Positions 1 to 10,654 of a DNA stretch of 64,000 nucleotides are shown here, piece after piece (position 1 is the first letter of the stretch; each line of letters begins with the position of its first letter). A model generated the notes under the pieces. It saw nothing but the letters and a program-made list of their open reading frames with translations, was not told where the DNA came from and did not search any database. The stretch lies in the NCBI GenBank assembly GCA_004565275.1, contig SDOX01000183.1:432192-496191 (forward strand), in the 5' to 3' direction. The position numbers and the translations under genes are program-made. This DNA is from Nannochloropsis salina CCMP1776 (Eukaryota > Sar > Eustigmatophyceae > Eustigmatales > Monodopsidaceae).

Positions 1-340
1 CAGACAAGTGCTTGATGTACCTTCCAGAGTCAGCGGTCTGCACGGGAACAGTATTGCCTACAATTTCCACGTCAATATCTACAAGACCGTGCCCACCTTC
101 GCCCAATACACAATATTGCGTTTGGTTCAAATGGATTGCCAGCGACTTCATCCATAAACGTGGGTAGGCCCAATCGCGCAACCATCCATTATAGAGAATG
201 ATCCGCACTGACCGCCTTTCTTTCTTGTGATGAACTGCAATGTGCATATCGGAAGCAACCGGGATGGTAGAGCAGGTTTTATGGTCAAATATTCCTACCC
301 TCTGCCATGCTTTGCTTGGATCGAATCGATGTCGTCGACC
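1..340 (-). CDS. Partial unknown protein, internal exon cut by the window edge
   Basis: On the minus strand the reading frame that starts after an AG at 341-342 stays open for all 113 codons to position 1, so the exon continues outside the window. The translation has normal protein character, with a tryptophan/tyrosine-rich middle (YNGWLRDWAYPRLWMKS) and a glycine/valine-rich end (GEGGHGLVDIDVEIVG). The upstream side has an in-frame stop just before the AG, so either an intron ends at 341 or translation starts at the internal Met (about base 228). I do not recognise the family. That it is coding rests only on the long open frame and residue composition; the exon start is a guess. Confidence 0.4.
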
Positions 341-952
341 CTGTCATGGGTATATAAACCTCTTTGAGATTGCCGACTATGAAGACTGAAGTCGTAGCTG
401 TCAAGAATTTTAAAAATCTGTTACAGCGTATGTTCCGAGAGGCGAGTCGAGGCAGGCACCCCAAAAAACATGTGGTCATGGCCAAGTCAATCCGTAATTT
501 TCAGAAAGTTGCTCATGAGTATTTTGCTGTCATCCTATTTGAAGTATGCTTTTGAATTATCTTGATTTTGTTGCAAATTTCACAAGTCCAGGAAAGAGTT
601 GCACTCTCCGAGAGAGAGCCACGAGGTGTCGGGTGATGGAAAAAAAAACACATGTACGCGTGATTCATACGATATACCCAGTATTTCAGGCGACCCAAAC
701 AGATTTTCCCTATTAAGATAAAGCCTGTTTAAAATCCTACTTACACAGAGGAATGTGTCAATATCTAGCCAAAGCATGTGTTAATACTGGAACGGCAACT
801 AAAAAAAAACATTTCGGTTCCTACCAACACGTGTTTCGACGTCAACAGAATTTAAGCCTTTAAGCCCAAGTTTGTCAACACATTTCTATCCTTACGATAA
901 CAGCAATTAGAACTCAGCATATTAGGCACCTTTATACTGCAACTTAGCTGAA
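341..952. other. Gene-poor stretch between the partial gene and the next plus-strand gene
   Basis: Only short open frames occur here on either strand. It probably contains an upstream exon or 5' end of the partial minus-strand gene and the promoter of the plus-strand gene at 953. The stretch is AT-rich compared with the flanking coding sequence, and I see no RNA gene or repeat. Confidence 0.4.
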
Positions 953-2186
953 ATGGGAGGTGGCCAATCCATTGCAGCTCCAGCTCCAGAGCCACTTGAG
1001 TTTACAAAGTCTTCAAGTGCTTCGTTACCTAAAGCATATCGTCACTTGTGTCATTTTCCTGTTCTGGCAAAGCAAGCTCGTGGCCCAATCCGTCACCATC
1101 CAAACGAACGAATCACACAGTGAGTGCGAGCTTGGGATAGCATTGCCTTCTCTGCAAACACGTGGACAGAACGTCATCTTTCGAAGGCCACATTTGCTCA
1201 AACATATTTCAGAATATGCATCGCATAATTGTCCATTAAAAGAACACTACACATTACATGACAGCTTCCTCAAAGAACAGGATGCGACCGCTCTTCTGAT
1301 TGCGGACTACTTATCTGTGCGAGAACGTCTCGTCTTCCTGCAGACTCACAAGTAAGCTCAAGAGATGATGCGAAGGATTTTTTGGTGTGAGAAATTCGAC
1401 TCTGAATGTAGCGTTGGATAATGCACTTTAATGGGTGTATTTAATTTCGCTTTTCTCTCTCCAATACAACCTAAACCAAGACCAAACAATTTATTATCGT
1501 CCACTACTGTTATGCACTTTCAATGCACATTGTATATTAAGTAAAGTAACCGAACGAGTCAAACGCCGTATCGAAATTACAGGGTGGGCCTTCCGCCGAA
1601 GCATCTGAAACATTTATTATTCAGCGGACCTTCGCGGGAAGTGAAATTTCTGTATAGTCCCGCGACTACCGCTATGGTAGAGGGGAAGCACCCAGTTTCG
1701 AGTTCTTTCAATAACAACTTAAAGGAGGCCAAGACTGAAATATATGCCACAAATAATTTTGGTAACACATTCCAGTTCGAGATTCGGTATCGAGGGAGTT
1801 TTTTGTCCAGAGCGGTGCCCTTGTCATTGGTGTCTACAGCGCTTCATCGCGTGATTCGTAGTTGGATGGACGACACATTACGCAAGCGTGGATTTTCAAT
1901 TCTTCTGACTATGGTCAACAAGCTCTTATCTGTATTCCGACCAACAGAAGAAGTCTGGTATACCATCATCAACAGCTTTGGGAAAGACGGGACTACCTTG
2001 CTCACATACGCCTGCAGTAGCCGGGATACACCGTTGTCTGTTATAGAAAAACTATTACAAATACCTTGTTTCGACCTGGCACTCCCTGATCACAAGTTTG
2101 GCCTCAATGCCATCCAGCTTGCACACATGTACGATCGTCAGGACGTACTCGCACATTTCGCCTCGCTGGTAGGGCTTCAAAGATGA
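953..2186 (+). CDS. Hypothetical protein, 311 aa, possible N-myristoylation
   Basis: Three exons close in phase: 953-1119, 1187-1351 and 1583-2186. The donors are GTGAGT and GTAAGC; the first acceptor (CGAAG at 1186) is the weakest call. The protein begins MGGGQS, a good N-myristoyltransferase motif (Gly2, Ser6), which suggests membrane attachment. The middle (residues about 110-200) is unfamiliar. The C-terminus (about 220-311) has helix pairs such as TLLTYACSSRD and LNAIQLAHMYDRQD that look like degenerate ankyrin repeats. I do not recognise the family. The gene converges on the thioesterase gene with about 190 bases between stop codons. Alternative: the protein could start downstream if exon 1 is wrong. 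Confidence 0.55.
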
Positions 2187-2374
2187 ATTAAATGCAAGAG
2201 ATTTCCTTTTACAATCGCAAGAATGAACCATTCGAATGATTTTTGTTTCTTATATATAGAAGAGAAACGAGAGCGAATGTATTTTGTCGCGTTTCTGTTT
2301 CCCTCCCTTTTTTTCTTTCTTTCAAACATTTGCTTTGTATGTCTGGTTTCGCATAGCTTAGCACTCACAATTCC

Positions 2375-3515
2375 TCAAAAGCCTTCGGCTACCAACAAAT
2401 CTGTAATGCTTTCGAACCAGCTGTCACGAGCATCCGCATTGTATACAAAGAGATGGTTTCCTTGGATAAGTTCCATGTCAAAATCAGACCTTGTAAAGTT
2501 TCGCCACCCCTCAACCATTTTCTAAAGAGTGTGACGTGAAAGCAATGCGCGACATGAGTCGCAATTATAAGCTTCATGTCGTCTTTTGTCAAAAAGGATC
2601 GCTAAAACTTAGTGATCTTAAAGGATAACTCCACTCTTCCCATTTCATCACGCACCTTCGAGATTTTGCGGTCTTTCGAGGCGCAGTAGCCATGAATGGG
2701 GAAGTCAAATTTGTGGAAAGCTGTTTTCGGTTGAGGGTTTCTTATGAAATTTAGTCATACGCTCGGCATGTTGGATAAGCACATTACCTCATCACTATAT
2801 CCCGACCTTCAATGTTGTGCGTATATTGATCAAACAGTGTGAAATCTGCCCGGAGGAGCGGCTCGAAATTTGGCCAAACATCCGGCCGAAAGACGATCTC
2901 GTTTACATCCCACAGGCGGCACTCGGCTTGAAGTTGAGAGACATTCATCTCCCTATTAGGTTTCCATGGCTATGCATAATGTTGTAGTGGTATAGAGGAA
3001 TACTGAGGGAAATATTTTACTGCTTTACAAAAAATGAGCGCTGAAATGGAAAACTCATATACCTTGGCACTTGCAGCAATATCTGGTGAAGCCATGCAGG
3101 AGACAAAAAACATGCTTGGCATAGGCATAGCCATTGTTTTCATCAAACAGAGCATTTCATAGGCGATCCAGTTTCCGCAGCTGTGGGCGATCAAAACATA
3201 AGGCACGTCTTCCTCTTTCAGGTTCTCCTGGACCACCGGAAGAATTGCTGCCGCCATGGCTTGACATGTCTTAATAAAGGGCTCTTTCCGTCGCTGCTCA
3301 CGACCTGGATATTGAATTGCTAGAATCTCTGCTCGGGCATCCTTTGCCCAAGAAACCAACTTGTTTGGTTCCCGCCGCGTCCCACGCACCGCCGGACCGG
3401 TGTAAATATTTTCGGCGCTACCAGCGCTTGGAAAGCACAAAATTCGAAGCCGGACCTTATCTAAGGGTTTATACATGGGAAGCCAAGCCTTGATTTCATC
3501 ACTTGATACAGTCAT
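2375..3515 (-). CDS. Type II thioesterase (alpha/beta hydrolase), 288 aa
   Basis: Four exons close in phase: 3515-3063, 2969-2788, 2740-2656 and 2521-2375. The protein follows the GrsT/OLAH thioesterase II family along its whole length: an N-terminal CFPSAG strand, IQYPGRE near residue 69, the nucleophile elbow AHSCG with Ser112, the acid Asp235 in CASKDRKIS, and the catalytic His263 in QGNHLFV. The elbow is A-H-S-C-G rather than the usual G-H-S-x-G. Known members hydrolyse stalled or finished acyl chains from the carrier proteins of polyketide synthases, peptide synthetases or type I fatty acid synthase. There is no signal peptide, so it is probably cytosolic. No megasynthase is visible nearby, so its partner must lie elsewhere. 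Length is normal for the family. Confidence 0.85.
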
Positions 3516-4099
3516 TGCCAGTGCTGTGCTCGCGGCCGCCTTAAATATACGGGAATTTTCTCGTGAGGTGAAAAGAAAAAACGTCTGAAGATTGTTCTCT
3601 TACCTTGCCCGTGGGCTCCGAAGTCCTGGCAGTAGAAAAGCACAGACCAATGTTTACTGATGTCTATACTCTTTCAGGAAATTCGCGGGATATTTATATG
3701 ATTAAGAATCAATATTCGTAGCGCACGGCTGTCTCCGACACCCGATACTAAGCTTGTGTGGAAGCGACCCGCATTCATTTTTTTGAAAAAACGTTGAAGG
3801 GAAAACCATGGTTCCTAGCACTCGGCAGTGATTTGATTTTCATAAGTGCATGACAAGCTCCCGTAAGCTTCGAAAGTTACTTTCTTCCAGCGAAACAAAG
3901 TGCATAATCAGTCGTTGCTTATTTTTCATGCGATTTCAACGCCATCAATTTGCATTTCACCCGACTTCTAAGTCTTCGCAGTTTCACATTCGTTGGAGTG
4001 GAAGTGGGAGGTTTACTGAAACCATTAATATAAAAAAATATATTTGAGAGCCCATTTTTGAATCCTTTTTACAATTGTCCCCCTTGCGGGTTAATACTT
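3516..4099. other. Intergenic, thioesterase promoter and MiaB 3' flank
   Basis: This stretch lies between two minus-strand genes. A small open frame at 3850-4047 has no family resemblance and I do not regard it as a gene. I see no terminator-like repeat or RNA gene. Confidence 0.4.
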
Positions 4100-6870
4100 T
4101 CACGTTGCTAGCCCCGCACGTATCCCCGACAGCATGTACGACCTGACTTCTTTGATTAGAACAGGCACAAGTTTTCCCCGGAGCTCCTCTATGTTTCCTT
4201 CAAAGAGCACAGGTCGCCCTTGTCGGTTGCGGCCTTTGACGAGGCGTGGATCCTTCACATGACGACTCTCCACCAATACCTCAACCTCTCGACCCAGGTA
4301 GCGATGGTTGCGTTCCATCGCATGCTCAGCCGCTAGCTTGTTGATCCTTTGTAAGCGATCGGACTTGACTTCGTTAGATATTTGTTCTTCATATATAGCC
4401 GCGGGTGTATTAGGCCGAGGACTGTATGCGGCCGTATTGACCTGGTCGAATTTGACAATCTCCATCAGGCGAAGCGTGTTTTGAAATTGAGCCTCAGTCT
4501 CACCGGGAAAGCCAACGATGATGTCAGAGGTCACGGCAGCATCCGGTAGAAGGGAACGAATACGCTCCACGATCTTCAAGAATTTAGAAACAGTGTATCC
4601 TCGACTCATTTTCTTCAAAATATCGTCGTCTCCTGATTGAACAGGTACGTGGAACATCTCGCACATGTTGGGAATGGAGGCCACAGCATCCACTACGTTC
4701 ATAGACATGTACCGAGGATGACTTGTCACGAAGCGCACACGCTTTATTCCTTCTACTCGACCTACTGCATGCAAGAGATCGGAAAATTTTTGCTTGGGGG
4801 TCAGGTCTCGGCCCCAGGCATCAATGTTCTGGCCCAGGAGCGTAATTTCGCGGTAGCCCGAACGCGCCAGCTCCTCTATTTCTCGAATGACGGACTCGCG
4901 TGGCCGACTCTGTTCTGTATAAAATATGTCGCATGGACAGAAAATCAGAGAAGTCGTGGTTTGGAGCTTTCTCGCATTTCTGCGACACATTGGTACCCTA
5001 TTAAGAGCTAATTGAATAAACAGCAAGCCATGGGTAACCACCGACTGTCCATACCTGTTCCGCGAGTAGTAGGGACCACGCAATATGTGCAGCGTTCATT
5101 GCAGCCGTAGATAATGTTGACCCAGGCACGAATATCACTGTCCCTTCGGGGCTTACTGACATCCTCCATTATGTGAGTCGCCTCCGTGGCCACCACCTGG
5201 TTGCCGTCCATCACCTCCTCCAACAGATCCCCCAGTCGATTAGCATATTGTGGCCCGATCACTAAATCGACCTCTGGAAAGCGCGAAACGATGGCTTGCC
5301 CCTCCTGCTGGGCCACGCAACCCGCCACCACTATTGCCAGGTTGTCCCCGCGCTTCTTGCGGTTGACGTAGGGGCCCAAGTAACTGTAGACTTTTTGCTC
5401 TGCATGGTCACGGATGGAGCAGGTGTTGACGACCACAACGTCCGCCTTAGCCACCTCTTCCGATGAGGCAGCTTCCCGAAAGCCTAGTGCGCTTAACTGA
5501 CCCGCCATGCGCTCTGAGTCCGCTGTGTTCATGGCACAACCCATGGTCTCGACTGCGTACACGAGAGCTGCATCATCCTTATCTTTGGCCATCAGCTCCT
5601 TGAGGGGCGTGGGCAGTAGCCCACGCCCCTGCACCCGTCCTTGCGGTTTGCTCGTGTAACTGAGATCGAACATGACATCTTCGATTTTCACCAGATGAAA
5701 CCCGCGCAGGCTGGTAATCTTAAAGACATCGCCAGGTTTATGCTGTAGCGCTAATTCCCGCACATCCCGCGGAAGGACGTCCTCCATGAACTCGTCCGCC
5801 ATGCCGATCCATCCAACATCTCCGCCTGCGTCGCGCGTGACCTACATAAGAGAGCAAAGATGACTCAGTCGGGTTCTGAAGTAGAAGCGTTTTGACAAGA
5901 AGCAGCAACATTGAGCATACAAGACATTTCCTGGATCCTGAAGACACCCTTGCTGCCACATCATATCTTATCATTGGGATCTTACCGAGCAAGCTGAAAT
6001 TGCGGCCGCTAGGGCATGAAACTCAGCCCCCTTCTTCACGTCTTCGAAGAGGCTGTCGCACAAAGGTTCTGTCTGTTTATACGAGTGAACAATAAGCTAT
6101 AAAGTACATTAGTTTTTACGTCCCAAGAATTTGTTTCTCTAAAATGCAAGCCGATCAGTTCAAAAATGCTCGTCAAGCGCAGATGAAAGGTTCGAACCCC
6201 CCCAAAACTCACCTCCACAAGCAAATGTCGAGCCCGCACGGCAATCACACTCTTTCGTCGCTGGGCCTCTATACGTTCTTTGAAATCTTTAAGGGAAAGA
6301 TTCATGCTTTCTGCTCGAACAAAATGCCAAGTCAATCAAATGTAAGAGTTTAACATACTCGATGATATGTTTGCTGAAATAAAAGCTGCGTCGGGGCTTA
6401 AGTGTGCCTTACATTCGCGTGCATTCAAAAATCTACAAGAATCGAAAGCTCTTTTGTCTTCCAATTTCACTTCCCCCGCAAACATCTAAACAAGTCCGTC
6501 TTGGTGTCAAGTGCGATCACCAAAAGCCCATCAGACCTACCCTCCATTGTCTTGGCTCCACTTGTCTGCCATAACTTTTGCGCGGTGGCACTGCATGAAA
6601 TGTAGCTATGCTTACGTTGTCTACGAATTTCGTAACTTTGACAGGCACCCGGAAGATGTGCGTAAAATGAAAAGGGGGGGGGCGTCAATTTGAGGATACA
6701 AATATCATTTTACCTCCGTATCATTGTGATGCGCACCTATCAGAAGCGACGGCCGCAGGTGTCCTTCTTGAATCAAACCTCTGCAAGGCTGTAAAGCATT
6801 GCACGAGCGGAATGCCATGTGCAAGGAGTTCAGCCAAGAGGATTAGCACAAGCACTGGCCCCCTCACCAT
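4100..6870 (-). CDS. miaB: Plastid-targeted parvulin-MiaB fusion: tRNA methylthiotransferase
   Basis: Six exons close in phase: 6870-6737, 6590-6541, 6310-6213, 6072-5986, 5841-5055 and 4914-4100, giving 656 aa. Residues 1-24 form a signal peptide ending VQC before Phe, as in stramenopile plastid preproteins. Residues about 88-178 are a complete parvulin-type prolyl isomerase domain ([25 protein letters not shown]). From about 216 the protein is MiaB: Cys225, Cys264 (NTCSIR) and Cys297 (AGCVAQQEG) of the UPF0004 domain, the radical-SAM CNERCTYC (Cys370, 374, 377), and a C-terminal TRAM domain. MiaB adds a methylthio group to i6A37 of tRNAs; MiaB-type motifs favour it over MtaB or RimO. The parvulin domain is in frame across two clean splice junctions, so the fusion is not a gene-merging artefact of one junction. 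Confidence 0.88.
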
Positions 6871-7357
6871 CCAGAGCGCCCTGCGACGGCCAGAGTGACC
6901 TTGGTGTTGCATCAGTAGAATGGTGATCCGCGTGCCAGCAAAGCGTGAATAAGCAAGAGCCCTGTTGTATAGATGGGTTCCAAGAAGATGATGGTTAGTG
7001 CCTGGAAAGCCACTTAGGTGTGCTGCAGTCTCGCAAGAGAGGGAACAGGGAGACCTCTCGGGGGGCGAGGGAGTTGAAGTGCAGGGCATATATATGTATG
7101 GTACGTCGCTTTTGGTCCTCTCATTGCCACCGGACACGCCTTTTTGCCTTCCATCCTCTCCAAAGGAAGAGACTTGCTGCGCGCGTCCAAAAAGCTGTAG
7201 CTTGCTGATGTGGCTATCGCTTCTGAGGTATCTTTATTTGGAAGTTGGTCACCGTCACCGCTCAAGCGGTTGTCGAAGAGAAACCGCACAATTGGCATGC
7301 AACGAGTGAAAAATAATACCAAAGTCGTGTGTGCTCTTTTCATTCACATTTGGTAAT
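6871..7357. other. Intergenic, MiaB promoter and helicase 3' flank
   Basis: The stretch separates two minus-strand genes and has only incidental open frames. A TATATATG-like tract near 7090 may belong to the MiaB promoter, which is inference only. Confidence 0.35.
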
Positions 7358-10300
7358 TTATACACTCATTTTTAAGCGCCCAGTACAAGCTTCTTTTCGG
7401 GCAAGGAATCGGGCGCGAGCCGCTGCCACGGAACCCTGATCTGTCTTCTCTTTACGGGGGGTAGCAATGCCTGCCTTCGACCCCTCAGTCGCGTCAGCCG
7501 TCGAGGTTCTTGAATGACTCTCCTTCGTTTCTTGCAGACCTCCTAACGACAATTGGCTTACCGATGCCTTGCCACTACGCGCACGGCACTCCATTAGCCA
7601 AGACCTTTCAACCGCAAGGACGTGTCGCATGAAAGGCCGGGAGGTGTAAACTAGCTCATGGTAGATGACACAAAGGGGCGGTTTTCCTGCATTATTCATG
7701 GCTAGTGCGGAAGATGGATGGACGTAAATGAGCTTTAGATCCTCATTGGACATATATCCTTCCATATGCTTGTAGACAGTGGTAGCCTCAGCGCCACAAC
7801 GCGTGCCAGCATTGTTGAAGAAGCCGGCGGTCAGAGCGCGACAGATGGCTTCCATGTCCTTCGCCGAGGAAAATTCTGTCAGACCCATCGCTCGCCGGAC
7901 CTCCTGCTCGAGCTGCTGCCTGATGTTGCGGGCATTCTTGAGAGCACGCAGGCTGAGGAAGGCATCCTTTGCCCACTGGTCGTCAAAAGCCCGGGCCTCC
8001 CAGGCCGCGAAGACCATCAGGTAGGTGACGTGGTCGCCGCGCGGGTGCATGAAGCGTGCGTGCGCTCGCTCTGCCTCCTGGTCCCGCTCCGGGGGCCGAT
8101 CCAACTTATCCCGCGCTGGCTTGGGCTTACGGCTGAACCAGATGTTCTCGACGGAGAGCATGGCAGCGATGGTGAGGACTTCCCTCAGGCATCCCTCTTC
8201 CACGGCTTGGAGAATGGCGCGGCTGAGAGCCGGGTCCAGGGGCAACCTGGCCATGGTCTGGCCTAGTGGAGTGACCTGGCCGCTATCGTCAAGCGCTCCT
8301 AAGGAGTGCAGCATCAGGAGGGCCTCGGCAAGCTGGTCCTTCGACGGCGCCTCAAAGTAGTCGAAGTCGACCACGTCCGGCACGCCCAGCACCTTCAGGT
8401 ACAAGAGGACGTTGGCTAGGTTGCAGCGACAGATCTCAGGTACGGTCTCCGGCATCATCCCCTCCAGACACTCCCGGGAGTAGAGCCGATAGCATTGGCC
8501 CGGCCCCGTCCGGCCCGCTCGGCCCGCTCGCTGCTCGGCAGCCACCCGGGAGATGGGCACCACCACCAGGCTCTCCATGCGCCGCGCCGGGTTGTAGGTC
8601 TTCTGCTTCACAAAGCCCGAGTCAACGACGTAGCGGACCCCGGGCACCGTCACCGAGGTCTCTGCGATGTTGGTGGCGACGATACACTTCCGTGTCCCGG
8701 GCCCCACCGGATGGAAGGCGCGAAGCTGCTGCTCGCCGCTCAAGGAGCCGTATAAGGGCAAAACCAGTAGATCCATGCCCGCTTCGCCTTGTGAGCCACC
8801 CAGGTCGGCGGCTTGCGCAGTCAGGAGGGAGCATGCCTTGTCGATCTCATCTTGTCCTGTGAGGAACGCGAGGATGTGCCCCTCGTCCTGGGTGCGGTGG
8901 ATCTTGATGACCACGTCCACCAAAGACTGGACGTAGGCGGAGCTCGAGGGGCCTGTCCGAGTCATGATCACCTTGCAGAGATGGAAGAAAGGCTTAGACC
9001 CCGACGCTTTTCCCCACTCGCATGCACTCGAGGGTCCAGGGGGCATGACGAGGAGGACAGCCACTCCCAAGGGGAAGTGGGAGGTGGGAGAGGGGCAGGC
9101 AGGTCGAGGGAGTCACACGCAGGGACTCACCTTTGTCTTGGAGTGGTACACGCTCACGGGATGAGTGCGAACGGGAATCTCCTTGACGGGGCACTTGTCG
9201 AAGTACTCAGCAAACGCCTTCACGTCCAGGGTCGCTGAGGTTACGACGAGCTAGGAAGGACCGAGAACACGTCAGCGAGAAGAGAGAAGACGGCCTTACC
9301 ACCCACCACGATGCATCTTGCGGCTTACCTTCAGGTCAGGTCTCATACTCAAAGCACGCTTCATCAACCCAAAGAGGAGGTCCGTGTTGACGCTTCGCTC
9401 GTGTGCCTCGTCCAGCATGATGAAACTGCTTCCATTCGAATGCGGGGCCATGAAGTTGCGTGAGTGAAAGCGAGACACCAGCATCGAGCGGCGGGAAGGC
9501 CAAAATCACAACTCATACGTCGCGAAAAAAAAGCAATGTGAGGGTGAACACGCGGATGCAGATCCCAAGAATTGCGTGGCTCCCTTTGTTTTATGGGGTG
9601 CAGAACTTGCCTGTATTTACTCAAAAGCGGATCAGCGAGGCATTCCCGCACTAAACAGCCGTCTGTTACAAATTTAATGCGTGTTTGGGGACCGGTGCAA
9701 TCTTCAAACCGAATCTGATAGCCGACTTCTTCACCTAATTTGACGCGGCGTTCCTCTGCCACGCGAGTTGCCACCGAGACCGCCGCGACCCTCCGCGGTT
9801 GAGTCACGCCGACGAGACCGGGCGGGTCGAACTCTGTTTTTTCGCGTTCACAATCGTTTGAGAATGGTGAACTTTTTATGGCATTAAAATTGCTCTTTCT
9901 ATTTATGACTGCCTTCCCTTACCATCTCGAAGGTATTGAGGAAATTGAGTCGTCTTTCCGCTGCCAGTTTCGCCCTTGCACACCACGACTCGATTCTCAC
10001 ATACCGCCTGCATCAGTTCTGCCTTGTAATGATACACTGGTAAGATGTCCTCATGCTGATGCTCTGGATCAATATGACAACATTTTTCGCGTGTGCCTCT
10101 AGTGTTACTTCTCCTCCTGCGACGGCTCCTGTCTTTGCTTCGCTCTCTTGAACTGCACCGCCGCCTTTCTCTGCTCCGGCTCCTGCTTTCAGACGCAAAG
10201 TACCGTTTCAAAGCATCGTGTCGCCGTTTCCTGTTTGGGTTACCGATACTGCTGCTCCTGCTAACCTCTTTTGTATGCCCAACCCAATCGTCAACATAAC

Positions 10301-10391
10301 TCGTATCTTCCCGTCCTCCGCTTTCCCTGGCAACCGTCTTCTTATTATCTTGGAATTTCTGTCCAGCTTCCGTGCTTGTTGTGCTTTCCAT
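7358..10391 (-). CDS. DEAH-box RNA helicase with RS-rich N-terminus, 840 aa
   Basis: Five exons close in phase: 10391-9923, 9833-9611, 9425-9329, 9250-9131 and 8971-7358. The second intron has a GC-AG donor (CAG/GCAAGT). An Arg/Ser-rich segment (about residues 67-100) precedes the helicase core: Walker A GETGSGKT (140-147), TQPRRVAA, the Walker B DEAH box in [20 protein letters not shown] and [12 protein letters not shown], followed by ratchet/HA2 and OB-fold regions ([18 protein letters not shown]). This is the spliceosomal/ribosomal DEAH family (Prp2/16/22/43 and DHX35/DHX40). The RS segment and sequence flavour suggest a pre-mRNA splicing helicase, with DHX35 or DHX40 as the closest remembered matches; the exact orthologue is not settled. 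It is likely nuclear and shares a divergent promoter with NUP88. Confidence 0.88.
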
Positions 10392-10654
10392 GCGCCCGTT
10401 CGTTCACGCTGTTTCAGTATGTATATATATTGGAGATGTTTACATCCAGATGCGTATTTATCATGAGAGCACTTCCAGCGAAGGCTATCGCCGGCAAGAC
10501 AGCACGCTTGGTAACGCTGATGCTTGCTTCGCACGAGAAAGCCACTAGGACCAAGGCCTAGGGCGGGCGCGCCTCTACATGACTATCGTCCTTCCTTCGA
10601 ACACATCCAGGTCTCGTACGCTAGCATTATAGCATCTCCTGGATCTCTAGTACG
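10392..10654. promoter_or_regulatory. Divergent promoter region, helicase / NUP88
   Basis: Only 263 bases separate the two start codons, so both genes must be driven from this stretch. A TATATATAT tract lies at about 10422-10430 close to the helicase start. No further motif can be named with confidence. Confidence 0.45.

Noticed and set aside
3850-4047. 63-codon plus-strand frame
   Set aside because: No family resemblance, AT-rich end, no supporting splice or neighbour context.
6181-6210. GGTTCGAACCC, similar to a tRNA T-loop
   Set aside because: It lies in a MiaB intron. No acceptor stem, D arm or anticodon arm can be built around it on either strand.
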